This document shows, piece by piece, positions 9,027 through 17,255 of a DNA stretch of 64,000 bases (its first letter is position 1; each line of letters begins with the position of its first letter). The stretch covers positions 1 through 64,000 of the forward strand of contig JAOATL010000004.1 in assembly GCA_030158125.1 (NCBI GenBank), read 5' to 3'. Position numbers and translations under genes: made by a program. A model generated the notes under the pieces. That model was not told where the DNA came from, did no database searches, and saw only the letters and a program-made list of their open reading frames with translations. This DNA comes from Limnohabitans sp. Lineage in GTDB: Bacteria; Pseudomonadota; Gammaproteobacteria; Burkholderiales; Burkholderiaceae_C.

Positions 9027-10658
9027 TCAAACTTCGTCTGGCCTGAATTTAGATTCAGCTTTGACGTCGTTGCGTTGATGCTTCAAGCTGATCTTGCCGT
9101 TTTCCAAATAGCGACCTGTTGCAGCGCGTTCAGCAGCCTCATCCCATTGTGGCAACCAATCGCCCAAGGAGTAACCAAACCAAGGCGCCTGTGGGCGAAG
9201 TTTGGGCAAGCCCATTTCTTCCCAAATGGCCTTTGATCGCTCCATGTAGGGCTGAGTCGGCAAGGCCAAGGGTGGCATGTCACCCTTCATGGTGGCGTCC
9301 ATTAACAAGGTTGAATCTTCTTCGCCGTCGTTTTCACGCTTAGGACCGTGGCCCTGCCCCCGATGATCCAGGGTGCGAACATCGGCCACAGGATTCATGC
9401 GATAAGCCATGGCCCAGAGCAAAGCGTCAGCATTGTCTGGATCGATGTCTTCATTGACTGCGATCACAATTTTGCCGCAGTCGCCTTTGAAGAATGCGGC
9501 ACCATAAAGGGCGCGCCATATTTCTGTTTTGGGTGTCGATTTCTCAAACGTCACAATGGTGACCCGCAACAGGCCCGTGAGTGGTTCGTGCAAAGACACT
9601 TTTTTCACACCACGGATACCCAATGAACTGCGCAAATGCGCCAGGAACAAAGGCTCGTAGGCCACCCGCTTGATCACACTCGATTCACTGGGCGCCACTT
9701 GACTGATGTAGGAAGGAATAACGGGCTTGAAGCGATGGGTAATGGCTGTGATTTTCATTGGAAGGTTGAACTCTTCCAAGGCCACGTGGCCATGCGACTC
9801 GCCAAACGGCGCCTCAGGCTCTAACATGTCCAGATCAATTTGCCCCTCAATCACAATTTCGGCTTGCGCCGGCACTTTCAAATCAACTGTGCGGCCTTTT
9901 GTAATTTGGATGGGCACACCTGCTAAACCACCAGCCACATCAAATTCATCCATGCCAATTGGCAACTTTTGCGGCCCCATGAAGGCGACAAAGGGCGGGC
10001 AACCCAAAACGACCGCGCAAGGCATGGTTTTATGTCCGGCATTTTTCCAAGCCTGATAGTGAAGATAGCCGCCAGCGCCACCAACCCGCGTCGCCATGCG
10101 CACCACCATGCGGTCGGGTGCTTTCAAAGCGCACCGATAGGTGCCCATGTTTTGCACGCCAGTTTCTGGGTCAACGGTAATGACATTGGTGGCTGTCAAT
10201 GTAGGCGCACTGTCAAAACCAGGGGTTGAAATTGGAATGGGTAACATGTCCAAACCATGTCCCTCCCCTTGCAAATCAGCGCCTTCGTGAACCACCTCTT
10301 GGCACTCGGCCTTGTCGACCATTTGCGGCGGAATGGGATTGGCAATGGCTTGATCCCAACGCGCTTGAATGTCTTCAACTGAAGAACCCATGCCAACACT
10401 GTAAATTTCTCGATTTGCAGCCAACGCGCCAACCACCACGGGAATGTCGTAACGACGTCCTTGTGCATTGACAATGTTGGTGAACAGAAATGCTTTTCGT
10501 TCTGCTTCGTCCATGCCACCTACAAATTGCCATCGAACCAATGGGTGAAGTTCTGAATCTTTGTCGATAGGACGGTCAATGACTTGCAACAAACCGCGTT
10601 GCTTCAAAGTTTCCAAGTGATCGTGAAGATCGGGGTATCCGGTGTGTGATTGACTCAT
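9027..10658 (-). CDS. UbiD family prenylated-FMN decarboxylase
   Basis: Cytoplasmic (de)carboxylase of 543 aa using prenylated FMN made by the adjacent UbiX. The catalytic glutamates appear in PEAPFGE (Glu282 and Glu287), where most family members have PEGPFGE, so the Gly between them is Ala here. The protein is longer than housekeeping UbiD (about 490-500 aa) and its N-terminus, with LVRWQFVGGMDEAERKAFLF, differs from the ubiquinone enzyme, so an aromatic or heteroaromatic acid is the likelier substrate. The ATG at 10658 is preferred over a TTG at 10697. The gene is downstream of, and codirectional with, a LysR regulator. Confidence 0.88.
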   Translation of the reverse strand: MSQSHTGYPDLHDHLETLKQRGLLQVIDRPIDKDSELHPLVRWQFVGGMDEAERKAFLFTNIVNAQGRRYDIPVVVGALAANREIYSVGMGSSVEDIQARWDQAIANPIPPQMVDKAECQEVVHEGADLQGEGHGLDMLPIPISTPGFDSAPTLTATNVITVDPETGVQNMGTYRCALKAPDRMVVRMATRVGGAGGYLHYQAWKNAGHKTMPCAVVLGCPPFVAFMGPQKLPIGMDEFDVAGGLAGVPIQITKGRTVDLKVPAQAEIVIEGQIDLDMLEPEAPFGESHGHVALEEFNLPMKITAITHRFKPVIPSYISQVAPSESSVIKRVAYEPLFLAHLRSSLGIRGVKKVSLHEPLTGLLRVTIVTFEKSTPKTEIWRALYGAAFFKGDCGKIVIAVNEDIDPDNADALLWAMAYRMNPVADVRTLDHRGQGHGPKRENDGEEDSTLLMDATMKGDMPPLALPTQPYMERSKAIWEEMGLPKLRPQAPWFGYSLGDWLPQWDEAAERAATGRYLENGKISLKHQRNDVKAESKFRPDEV

Positions 10659-10734
10659 GACTGCAAATTCAAAAAGAAGTTTGGATGATGCCTTCAATGT
10701 TTTTCAAAAGCATCTGACGAAACCCGAGAAATAC

Positions 10735-11682
10735 TCACACGGAAGGCGCACCTGAAGAAGTCCAACCCATGGTTTCAGCCAGTTGGTCGATCGACTCTTC
10801 AGTGTCCTGACCTTCTTTGAGCAACCATTCGCAGAAACCATCAATCACAGGGCTTTCTTGAGCGCTTAGAGGGGCATTGGCGTAGTACCGGCGTTGCCGT
10901 GCCCCTAACAAACCAAATGGCGCACACAAACGTCCGGCAATGATGTCGTCGGCAACCAAAAATAATGGCACCAAGACCACACCCAGACCTTCTGCCGCTG
11001 CTTGAAGGGCAAAATACATTTGCTCAAACTGCAAGTTGTGTGAAACGCGAATGTCCGCCTGCCCTGCCATCGGCAGCCACTCTGACCAGGCCATGGGTTC
11101 AGTGTCATAACTGATCAGCGTGTGATCCTTAAGCGATTGAGGATCGCTCAACTTGCCTTGCTCCAACAGATCAGGATGGCAAATAGGGACAATCGTTTCG
11201 GTCATGAATGGCACAGACAACATGCCAGGAAGCGGCTGGTGGGCGCCCCGAATGGCCACGTCATAGATGCGATCTTCAAAGTTGACCGCTGCGGTGGAGG
11301 TCGTCAACTTAACCTCCACACCACCACGTCTGCGTTGAAAGGCAGAAATTCGCGGAATGAGCCAGCGCATGGTGAATGTGGGGGGGGCACTGATGCGCAA
11401 AGCCGTCGGTTCTGTTTGCTCCAGCAATTGCATCGACGTGACGGCAATGCGGTCTAGGGCCGGCGTGACGGCGGCCAAAAAAGTACGCCCCGCATCGGTC
11501 AGGCTCAGTTGAGATTGCGCTCGGTTGAACAAGGTGGTTCCAAGCCAAGTCTCAAGTGTGGCCACTTGTTTGCTCACAGCACCATGTGTGACGAAAAGTT
11601 CTTTGGCGGCTTTGGTGAAGCTCACGTGACGGGCTGCAGCCTCGAAAGCACGCACGGCGTTCAATGGTGGAAGTTTTCTCAT
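10735..11682 (-). CDS. LysR family transcriptional regulator (GcvA-like)
   Basis: DNA-binding regulator of 315 aa. The N-terminal winged helix-turn-helix spans about residues 6-65 (LNAVRAFEAAARHVSFTKAA, then VTHGAVSKQVATLE), and the periplasmic-binding-like effector domain follows (ALRISAPPTFTMRWLIPRI). The LNAVRAFEAAARH start places it in the GcvA/AmpR branch. It is divergent from the molybdenum hydroxylase operon, with a 166-base shared region holding a dyad, and lies 76 bases upstream of the UbiD gene. It is therefore well placed to control both. The effector is unknown. Confidence 0.9.
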   Translation of the reverse strand: MRKLPPLNAVRAFEAAARHVSFTKAAKELFVTHGAVSKQVATLETWLGTTLFNRAQSQLSLTDAGRTFLAAVTPALDRIAVTSMQLLEQTEPTALRISAPPTFTMRWLIPRISAFQRRRGGVEVKLTTSTAAVNFEDRIYDVAIRGAHQPLPGMLSVPFMTETIVPICHPDLLEQGKLSDPQSLKDHTLISYDTEPMAWSEWLPMAGQADIRVSHNLQFEQMYFALQAAAEGLGVVLVPLFLVADDIIAGRLCAPFGLLGARQRRYYANAPLSAQESPVIDGFCEWLLKEGQDTEESIDQLAETMGWTSSGAPSV

Positions 11683-11714
11683 ACCCCTATCTTACATAAG
11701 CTTTAGATTTCTTG

Positions 11715-11744
11715 CACGGATGTGAGTTTTCTTCGAAGTCCGTG
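11715..11744. promoter_or_regulatory. Dyad in the divergent lysR / molybdenum hydroxylase promoter region
   Basis: Inverted repeat CACGGA (11715-11720) and TCCGTG (11739-11744) with an 18-base spacer that itself contains the palindrome CTTCGAAG. It lies between the LysR start and the hydroxylase operon. LysR proteins usually bind dyads in such divergent regions, so this is a candidate operator. It is inferred from symmetry and position only. Confidence 0.35.
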
Positions 11745-11811
11745 AAATAAACTGTTTTGCACAGTCCCAATAATGGGCCGAAACTGCCTCGACATCCAAA
11801 GGAGTCCTGCG

Positions 11812-11868
11812 TGAGAAAAAGCAAGTTGTGCAAAGAAAGTGCCTGCGCATGAAAGCCGCACCCTTTGA
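11812..11868 (+). promoter_or_regulatory. Possible 18-codon leader ORF overlapping the start of the FAD subunit gene
   Basis: The best ribosome binding site in this leader, AAAGGAG at 11799-11805, sits 6 bases before a GTG at 11812. That GTG opens an 18-codon frame ending at 11868, 20 bases inside the FAD-subunit gene and out of frame with it. Translation of this leader could couple to, or control, initiation at 11849, which has only a weak site of its own. It may equally be chance. Confidence 0.25.
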
Positions 11869-12736
11869 CTACATCCGAGTTGAGTCCTTGGCGCAAGCCT
11901 TGGACGCGCTGAACCAGCACGGCGTCGACGCCAAATTGATTGCGGGCGGCCAAAGTTTGGTTCCCATGATGGCCATGCGATTGGCAAGGCCCGCCTACCT
12001 GATTGACATTCATCGCTTAGACAGTCTTCAAAAAATTCATGTGACTGACGACCATGTCCGCCTCGGTGCAGGTGTTCGGCAATGCGACTTGGAGCGTCAC
12101 CCACAATTGTCTTCACACCTGCCACTGGTCGCCCAAGGCATCCAATGGGTGGGGCATGCACAAACGCGCAATCGCGGCACTGTCGGGGGCAGTTTGGCGC
12201 ATGCAGATCCTTCGGCAGAGCTGGCGTTGGCTGCTTTGGTACTGAATGCGCAAATGCAACTGACATCCCACATTGACGGCACCAGAAACTTGCAGGCGTC
12301 TGAGTTTTTTTTAGGCCCGATGTTCACAGCACTGGCAGATACAGAGGCCTTGACCGACATCACTTGGCCAGTTTGGCAAGGTGCGCGCATTGGCGCAGCC
12401 TTCGAAGAGACGGCCATTCGCAAAGGTGATTTCGCAATGGCCTCTGCAGCCTGCCAAATACAAACTACTTCGGACGGTGGCATTGCAAGAATCAGCTTTG
12501 GGCTAGGCGGCGTGGACGGCACGCCCTTGGTCTACCCCGACCTGGCGGACTCGCTACTGAAGCAACGACTGACACCTGAACTGGCCAAGCAGGTTGCACA
12601 TTCAGCGGCGCAGCGCACCCAGCCGGGCAATGACATGCACGCTTCTGCCGAGTATCGGAAACATTTGGCTCAAACCTTGATGACGCGCGCACTGATGAGT
12701 GCTTACCAGCAATCGCTGGGTGTTCAAGCCGCTTAA
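11849..12736 (+). CDS. Molybdenum hydroxylase FAD-binding (CoxM-like) subunit
   Basis: Medium subunit of 295 aa of a xanthine dehydrogenase/CO dehydrogenase-type enzyme; it passes electrons from the iron-sulfur subunit to an external acceptor through FAD. The two FAD motifs are clear: AGGQSLVPMMAMRLARP near residue 33 and TRNRGTVGGSLAHADPSAE near residue 110. The start MKAAPFDYIRV is typical of the family; an upstream GTG at 11828 would add seven residues. It is the first gene of an operon ordered M-S-L as in cox clusters, with 12 bases to the next gene. Confidence 0.92.
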   Translation: MKAAPFDYIRVESLAQALDALNQHGVDAKLIAGGQSLVPMMAMRLARPAYLIDIHRLDSLQKIHVTDDHVRLGAGVRQCDLERHPQLSSHLPLVAQGIQWVGHAQTRNRGTVGGSLAHADPSAELALAALVLNAQMQLTSHIDGTRNLQASEFFLGPMFTALADTEALTDITWPVWQGARIGAAFEETAIRKGDFAMASAACQIQTTSDGGIARISFGLGGVDGTPLVYPDLADSLLKQRLTPELAKQVAHSAAQRTQPGNDMHASAEYRKHLAQTLMTRALMSAYQQSLGVQAA

Positions 12737-12748
12737 AGATTGATGATC

Positions 12749-13243
12749 ATGAGTTCAACGACCACCATCGACAAAAAGTCGATTCAAATCCAAGTCAACG
12801 GTGCCATCCAAAAGCACCACATCGAACCCCGCACCAGTTTGGTCGATTTTCTGCATGACGACCTGGGGCTGACAGGCACCCACGTTGGCTGCGAACATGG
12901 CGTGTGTGGGGCCTGTACCGTCATGCTCAATGATGTACCTGTTCGGTCCTGCTGCATGTTTGCGGTCCAAGCGGATGGCATGCGTGTAACCACCGTTGAA
13001 GGCCTGTCCCCTGAGCGTGGTGTCATGACCAAAATTCAAGATGCCTTCTGTGAAAAACATGCGTTGCAATGTGGCTACTGCACCCCCGGCATGTTGATGG
13101 CGTGTCATGCCTTGGTTGCTGAACATCCGCACCCCACAGAGGACCAGGTGCGTGATGCCATTAGCAGCAACATTTGCAGATGCACGGGCTATCAACAGAT
13201 TGTGGATGCCGTGATGTACGCCACAACACCCCAGAAGTCATGA
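12749..13243 (+). CDS. Molybdenum hydroxylase 2Fe-2S (CoxS-like) subunit
   Basis: Small subunit of 164 aa with two [2Fe-2S] clusters. The plant-ferredoxin-type N-terminal cluster uses Cys48, Cys53, Cys56 and Cys68 (GCEHGVCGACTV, then RSCC). The C-terminal four-helix cluster uses Cys108, Cys111, Cys143 and Cys145 (QCGYCTPGM, NICRCTGY). The ATG at 12749 is chosen because an AAAGA site lies 9 bases upstream; ATG at 12743 is possible. The stop overlaps the start of the large subunit (ATGA), which indicates translational coupling. Confidence 0.94.
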   Translation: MSSTTTIDKKSIQIQVNGAIQKHHIEPRTSLVDFLHDDLGLTGTHVGCEHGVCGACTVMLNDVPVRSCCMFAVQADGMRVTTVEGLSPERGVMTKIQDAFCEKHALQCGYCTPGMLMACHALVAEHPHPTEDQVRDAISSNICRCTGYQQIVDAVMYATTPQKS

Positions 13244-15642
13244 CCATGCGCAAAACACCTTTTCGTTTCATTGGCAAACATCGCAGGGCCGTTGAGCACA
13301 AACGTTTCGTGGTGGGCAAAGGTCGCTATGCCGCAGACATTCAATTGCCCGGTATGTTGCACATTGCATTGGTTGCGTCACCTTATGCCAGTGCCAAAAT
13401 AATCAACATCGATGCCTCAGAAGCCTTGGCCACGGCAGGTGTCCATGCGGTTTTGACAGGTGAAGAACTGCGTCAACACATTGATGCCATGCTGCCAGGC
13501 GTCGATGCACCACAGGTCACTCGTTACCCGTTGGCATTTGATGTCACACGTTACGCTGGTGAGTGGGTGGCTGCCGTTGTCGCTGAGAGCAGAGCTTTGG
13601 CAGAGGATGCCGCCGAACTGGTGAACGTCGATTATGCGCAATTGCCATGCATCGTTGACCCACAAGAAGCTATAAAACCAAACGCCACACTGGTTCACCC
13701 AGCACACGGAACCAACGTCATTTTTCACAGAAAATTTGTCTGGGGTTCTGTCGAAGAAGACTTTGCAAAATGCGATCATCAACTGAGCTACCAGGTCAGC
13801 TGGGCGCGCAGTGCCACTGTACCCATTGAAACATTTGCCGTGGCTTGCCAATGGAATGACTCAACGGGCATCTTGGATGTTTGGGCGTCCATTCAAATGC
13901 CCAAATTTCCAGACCAATTGGCCAAGGCTTTGCGCTTGTCTGGCAATGACGTGCGCGTGCACTTCGATGTGGATGTGGGTGGTAGCTATGGCGTCAAACG
14001 TGGCTTGAAGCACGCCGTTCTGGTGGGCTACTTGGCCAAAAAACTAGGCCGCCCCGTGAGACTGGTGGAAGACCGCTTGGAAAATATGCGCGGCGGCGAC
14101 ATGCAGGGTCCCGATCGCGTGTTTGATGTCACGCTGGGCTTTCAAAAGAACGGTGAAATCAAATCAATGAAGATGCGCGCAGTGGACGACATTGGCGCCT
14201 ATTCCGGAAGATCTCCTTTGCAGCTTGGCAAGCCCGTTGGTGCCATCGTAGGGCCCTACCGCATCTTGAGTGTGGAATACGACGCCATGGCCGTCATGAC
14301 CAACAAGACACCGCAAGAAGCTGTGCGTGGGTTTGGACAAGCCCCCACCAACTATGCACTGGAGACCGGCATCGACAAAGTTGCGCGTTTCCTCGAGATG
14401 GATCGAATTGACCTGCGTCGCGTCAACATGATCGGCAAGGACGAGTTCCCATACCTTATTCCAAGCGGCACACATTACGATTCAGGTGATTACGACACGG
14501 TCATGACCAAAGCATTGAACGCGGCTTGCTTTGAAGACTTGGTCAGTGAGCGTGATCAATTGAGATCAAAAGGCCAATTGGCAGGCATCGGTATTTCGAC
14601 TTGCCTTGAACCGTCCGGTGGTAACTCCTCGTTTGAACCCTTGTTCAACCCCAAAAACGAGACCACCACCTGGATGGACTCTTGCTTGGTGCGGGTTGAT
14701 CTGTCTGGTGCCATTACGGCATTGATGGGAACGTCCACATCTGGCCAAGCCCATGAAACCATGGTGTCCACGGTGGTGGGTGAAGTCTTGCACCGCGAGC
14801 CCGATGGCATACGCGTATTGCATGCAGACTCTCTCAACGCCCTTCCGTCCAACAGCCCTGTGGGCAGTCGCATGGCCATCATGTTGGGTGGTGCGGCAGC
14901 AGGTGCGGCCAAGAAAATCAAGCAAAAACTACTGAGCATTGCGGCGCACAACATGGGCATCAAGCTCGAAGACTTGGTTTACGAAGGCGGCCATGTTCAG
15001 TCGCAGAGTAACCCATCACAAATGATGTCGTGGGATGCTTTGGTTGAAATTGCACACCGTAAATTTCACAAATTGCCAGAGGGCATGGAGCCTGGACTTC
15101 AAGAAAAGTTTGTGTGGGAAGTACCCACTGGCGGTATGCTGCCCACTGAAGACGGACGGGTCCAGATGTACCCCTGCCACTCGTTTGAATCGCATGTGGT
15201 GTTGGCCAGCATTGATCCAGATACTTGCAAAGTCAGTATTCGCAAATATGTCTGCGGCCACGACTGCGGCGTGATGATCAGTCCAGATGTGGTGCATGGC
15301 ATGACCTATGGCGGCATTGCCCACGGCATAGGTGCTGCACTGATGGAAAAGTTTGCATTTTCAGACGAAGGTCAGCTCCTGTCAGGCACGTTCATGGACT
15401 ACCTGCTGCCGTCTTCCGCGGAAGTACCCGCCATCACGATCGTGGACCATTGCACACCCTCACCGCTCACGGAGTTTGGTCAAAAAGGTTCTGGCGAAGC
15501 CGGGTATCTAGGCAGTCCGGCTGCTATTGCCAGTGCCGTCAATGACGCACTGTCAACACAAGGCGCCAAGATTGACCATCTGCCCATGACACCCCAAGCC
15601 ATTTGGACTGCGCTGAATGTTGCGCGGTCTGCACAAGCCTGA
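13240..15642 (+). CDS. Molybdenum hydroxylase Mo-cofactor (CoxL/XdhA-like) large subunit
   Basis: Catalytic subunit of 800 aa that binds molybdopterin-cytosine-dinucleotide-type cofactor and hydroxylates its substrate with water-derived oxygen. It begins with RFIGKHRRAVEHKRFVVGKGRY, shows the GGSYGVKRG molybdenum-domain motif near residue 248, EAVRGFGQAPTNYALE near 360, and the catalytic Glu753 in GSGEAGYLGSPAAI. The active-site loop has RGFG where form I CO dehydrogenases have AYRCSFR, so the copper-binding cysteine is absent and CO is not the substrate. The substrate is probably an aromatic or heteroaromatic acid or acyl-CoA. Confidence 0.92.
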   Translation: MTMRKTPFRFIGKHRRAVEHKRFVVGKGRYAADIQLPGMLHIALVASPYASAKIINIDASEALATAGVHAVLTGEELRQHIDAMLPGVDAPQVTRYPLAFDVTRYAGEWVAAVVAESRALAEDAAELVNVDYAQLPCIVDPQEAIKPNATLVHPAHGTNVIFHRKFVWGSVEEDFAKCDHQLSYQVSWARSATVPIETFAVACQWNDSTGILDVWASIQMPKFPDQLAKALRLSGNDVRVHFDVDVGGSYGVKRGLKHAVLVGYLAKKLGRPVRLVEDRLENMRGGDMQGPDRVFDVTLGFQKNGEIKSMKMRAVDDIGAYSGRSPLQLGKPVGAIVGPYRILSVEYDAMAVMTNKTPQEAVRGFGQAPTNYALETGIDKVARFLEMDRIDLRRVNMIGKDEFPYLIPSGTHYDSGDYDTVMTKALNAACFEDLVSERDQLRSKGQLAGIGISTCLEPSGGNSSFEPLFNPKNETTTWMDSCLVRVDLSGAITALMGTSTSGQAHETMVSTVVGEVLHREPDGIRVLHADSLNALPSNSPVGSRMAIMLGGAAAGAAKKIKQKLLSIAAHNMGIKLEDLVYEGGHVQSQSNPSQMMSWDALVEIAHRKFHKLPEGMEPGLQEKFVWEVPTGGMLPTEDGRVQMYPCHSFESHVVLASIDPDTCKVSIRKYVCGHDCGVMISPDVVHGMTYGGIAHGIGAALMEKFAFSDEGQLLSGTFMDYLLPSSAEVPAITIVDHCTPSPLTEFGQKGSGEAGYLGSPAAIASAVNDALSTQGAKIDHLPMTPQAIWTALNVARSAQA

Positions 15643-15660
15643 ACAGGACAACAAATTGAA

Positions 15661-16488
15661 ATGACACATCAAAGTCAAACACAGTTCATTCAAGGCGCTG
15701 CCGGCAAAATTGCAGTGCATACGCAAGGCCCCGAAAATGGCCCTGCGGTTCTCCTGACACACTCCATCTTGTCCTCCAGCATGATGTGGCTGGAGCAGGC
15801 CTATTTGCTGTCATCAACCGGCTGGCGGGTGATCGCCATCGACACACGAGGCCATGGCCAATCTGAATGTCAGTCGGTCACGTGCACCATGGACGATTTG
15901 GTGGCAGACACCCTTGCCGTCATGGACGCTTTGAAGATAGAAAAAGCCCACTACATGGGTTTGTCACTGGGCGGTATGAGCGGTGTTGGCTTAGGCATTC
16001 AGCATGCGAATCGATTGCTCAGCATGGTGTTATGTGATTGCAGAGCAGACATGCCCACGCCAATGGGCGATGTGTGGAACGATCGGATTGGCAGCGCCAT
16101 CAGTGAAGGCTGTCAATCATTGGCCGTTGCCACCACTGAACGCTGGTTTGGCGTCCCTTTCATGGATGCAAACCCCGTGGTGGGACAGGCCTTCCGACAA
16201 ACCATTGCGAATACCACCGCATCTGGCTTTGTAAGCTGCGCTCGCGCCATTCAGGGACTCAATTATTTGAATCAAGTGGCAAGCATCCGTGTGCCGACCA
16301 CTTTGGTGGTGGGCGCCAAGGACGGACCTTTGCCGCAGGCGATGCAAGACATGCAGCAGCGCATTGCAGGTTCCAAGTTGGAAATCATTCCTGATGCAGG
16401 CCACCTGCCCAACATTGATCAATCAGTTCTATTCAACGCCGCAATGATGCGTCACTTTTTTCAAAACCCAGCATGGAGTCAAGCATGA
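15661..16488 (+). CDS. Alpha/beta hydrolase, enol-lactonase-like
   Basis: Soluble hydrolase of 275 aa related to 3-oxoadipate enol-lactonases. The catalytic triad can be read as Ser102 in GLSLGG, Asp221 in GAKDGPLP and His248 in DAGHLP, with an oxyanion-loop region around LLTHSILSS. It starts 18 bases after the large hydroxylase subunit and its stop overlaps the next start (ATGA), so it belongs to the operon. A plausible job is opening a lactone or hydrolysing an ester or thioester formed after ring hydroxylation; that is inference. Confidence 0.87.
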   Translation: MTHQSQTQFIQGAAGKIAVHTQGPENGPAVLLTHSILSSSMMWLEQAYLLSSTGWRVIAIDTRGHGQSECQSVTCTMDDLVADTLAVMDALKIEKAHYMGLSLGGMSGVGLGIQHANRLLSMVLCDCRADMPTPMGDVWNDRIGSAISEGCQSLAVATTERWFGVPFMDANPVVGQAFRQTIANTTASGFVSCARAIQGLNYLNQVASIRVPTTLVVGAKDGPLPQAMQDMQQRIAGSKLEIIPDAGHLPNIDQSVLFNAAMMRHFFQNPAWSQA

Positions 16489-17216
16489 GCGATCAAATTC
16501 AAATTCAACAAGATGGCCGCATTTTGCGCATCACCTTCAACCGTCCAGATGGCAACGGCGTGTCAGACAGCATGGCGGCAGCCTTGTCTGAAGCCGTCCT
16601 GAAGGCCCATGAAACATCCGACTGTGTGGTGCTTCGAAGCGTAGGTCCCGACTTCTGCACAGGTCGAGTTCGTGACGCAGACTTTCCACCTTCACCGGAA
16701 GCCTATTCACGCCGCCCTGAATACGATTCCATTTTCAACAGCTACAAAGCTTTGCGAAGCTGCTTGGTGCCTGTGATTGGCGTCATTGAAGGCAAGTGCA
16801 TGGGCTTTGGTACAGCCATTGCCGCTTTGTGTGATGTGTCATTTGCCAGCGACAAGGCCACCTTCAACATTCCAGAAATTGCACACAACGTGATGCCGAC
16901 CATGGTGATGTCAGCCATTTACGACCGCATGAATCGAAATGCCATTTTGTACATGGCGTATTCGGCGGACTTCATCAGTGCAGCGCAGGCACAGTCCTAC
17001 GGCATCATCAGCAATGTGGTGCCCGAGGCGCAATTGGATGCAGAGTTGATTCGTTTCTGCGACTTGCTACTCAGCCGCCCTCGCCCCGCCATTTTGGGTT
17101 TGAAGGAATACTTGCGCGTGGCGCCACGCATGGACGAACAAGGCGCCATTGACTATGCCCGCAGCTTGCACTCCATGGTCAATACCTCCGCCGCCATGAA
17201 GAAAAAAGCCCACTGA
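16485..17216 (+). CDS. Enoyl-CoA hydratase/isomerase-superfamily protein lacking one catalytic Glu
   Basis: Crotonase-fold protein of 243 aa. The core EGKCMGFGTAIAALCD followed by NIPEIAHNVMPT matches the fold, but where enoyl-CoA hydratases have CEL (first catalytic Glu) it has TAI, so Ala111 replaces that Glu. The second Glu is kept as Glu131. The oxyanion loop is also unusual (GRVRDADF rather than GADI). It is therefore more likely an isomerase, hydrolase or ring-opening enzyme than a classical hydratase. It is translationally coupled to the hydrolase gene; no acyl-CoA synthetase is nearby. Confidence 0.87.
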   Translation: MSDQIQIQQDGRILRITFNRPDGNGVSDSMAAALSEAVLKAHETSDCVVLRSVGPDFCTGRVRDADFPPSPEAYSRRPEYDSIFNSYKALRSCLVPVIGVIEGKCMGFGTAIAALCDVSFASDKATFNIPEIAHNVMPTMVMSAIYDRMNRNAILYMAYSADFISAAQAQSYGIISNVVPEAQLDAELIRFCDLLLSRPRPAILGLKEYLRVAPRMDEQGAIDYARSLHSMVNTSAAMKKKAH

Positions 17217-17255
17217 CACGCAACGACTGATACGCAACCACTGAGGCAAAACACC

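Noticed and set aside
13240..15642. CO dehydrogenase large subunit (coxL)
   Set aside because: The operon order and CoxG suggest it, but the active-site loop is RGFG, not the AYRCSFR form with the copper-binding Cys, so a CO dehydrogenase label is not supported.
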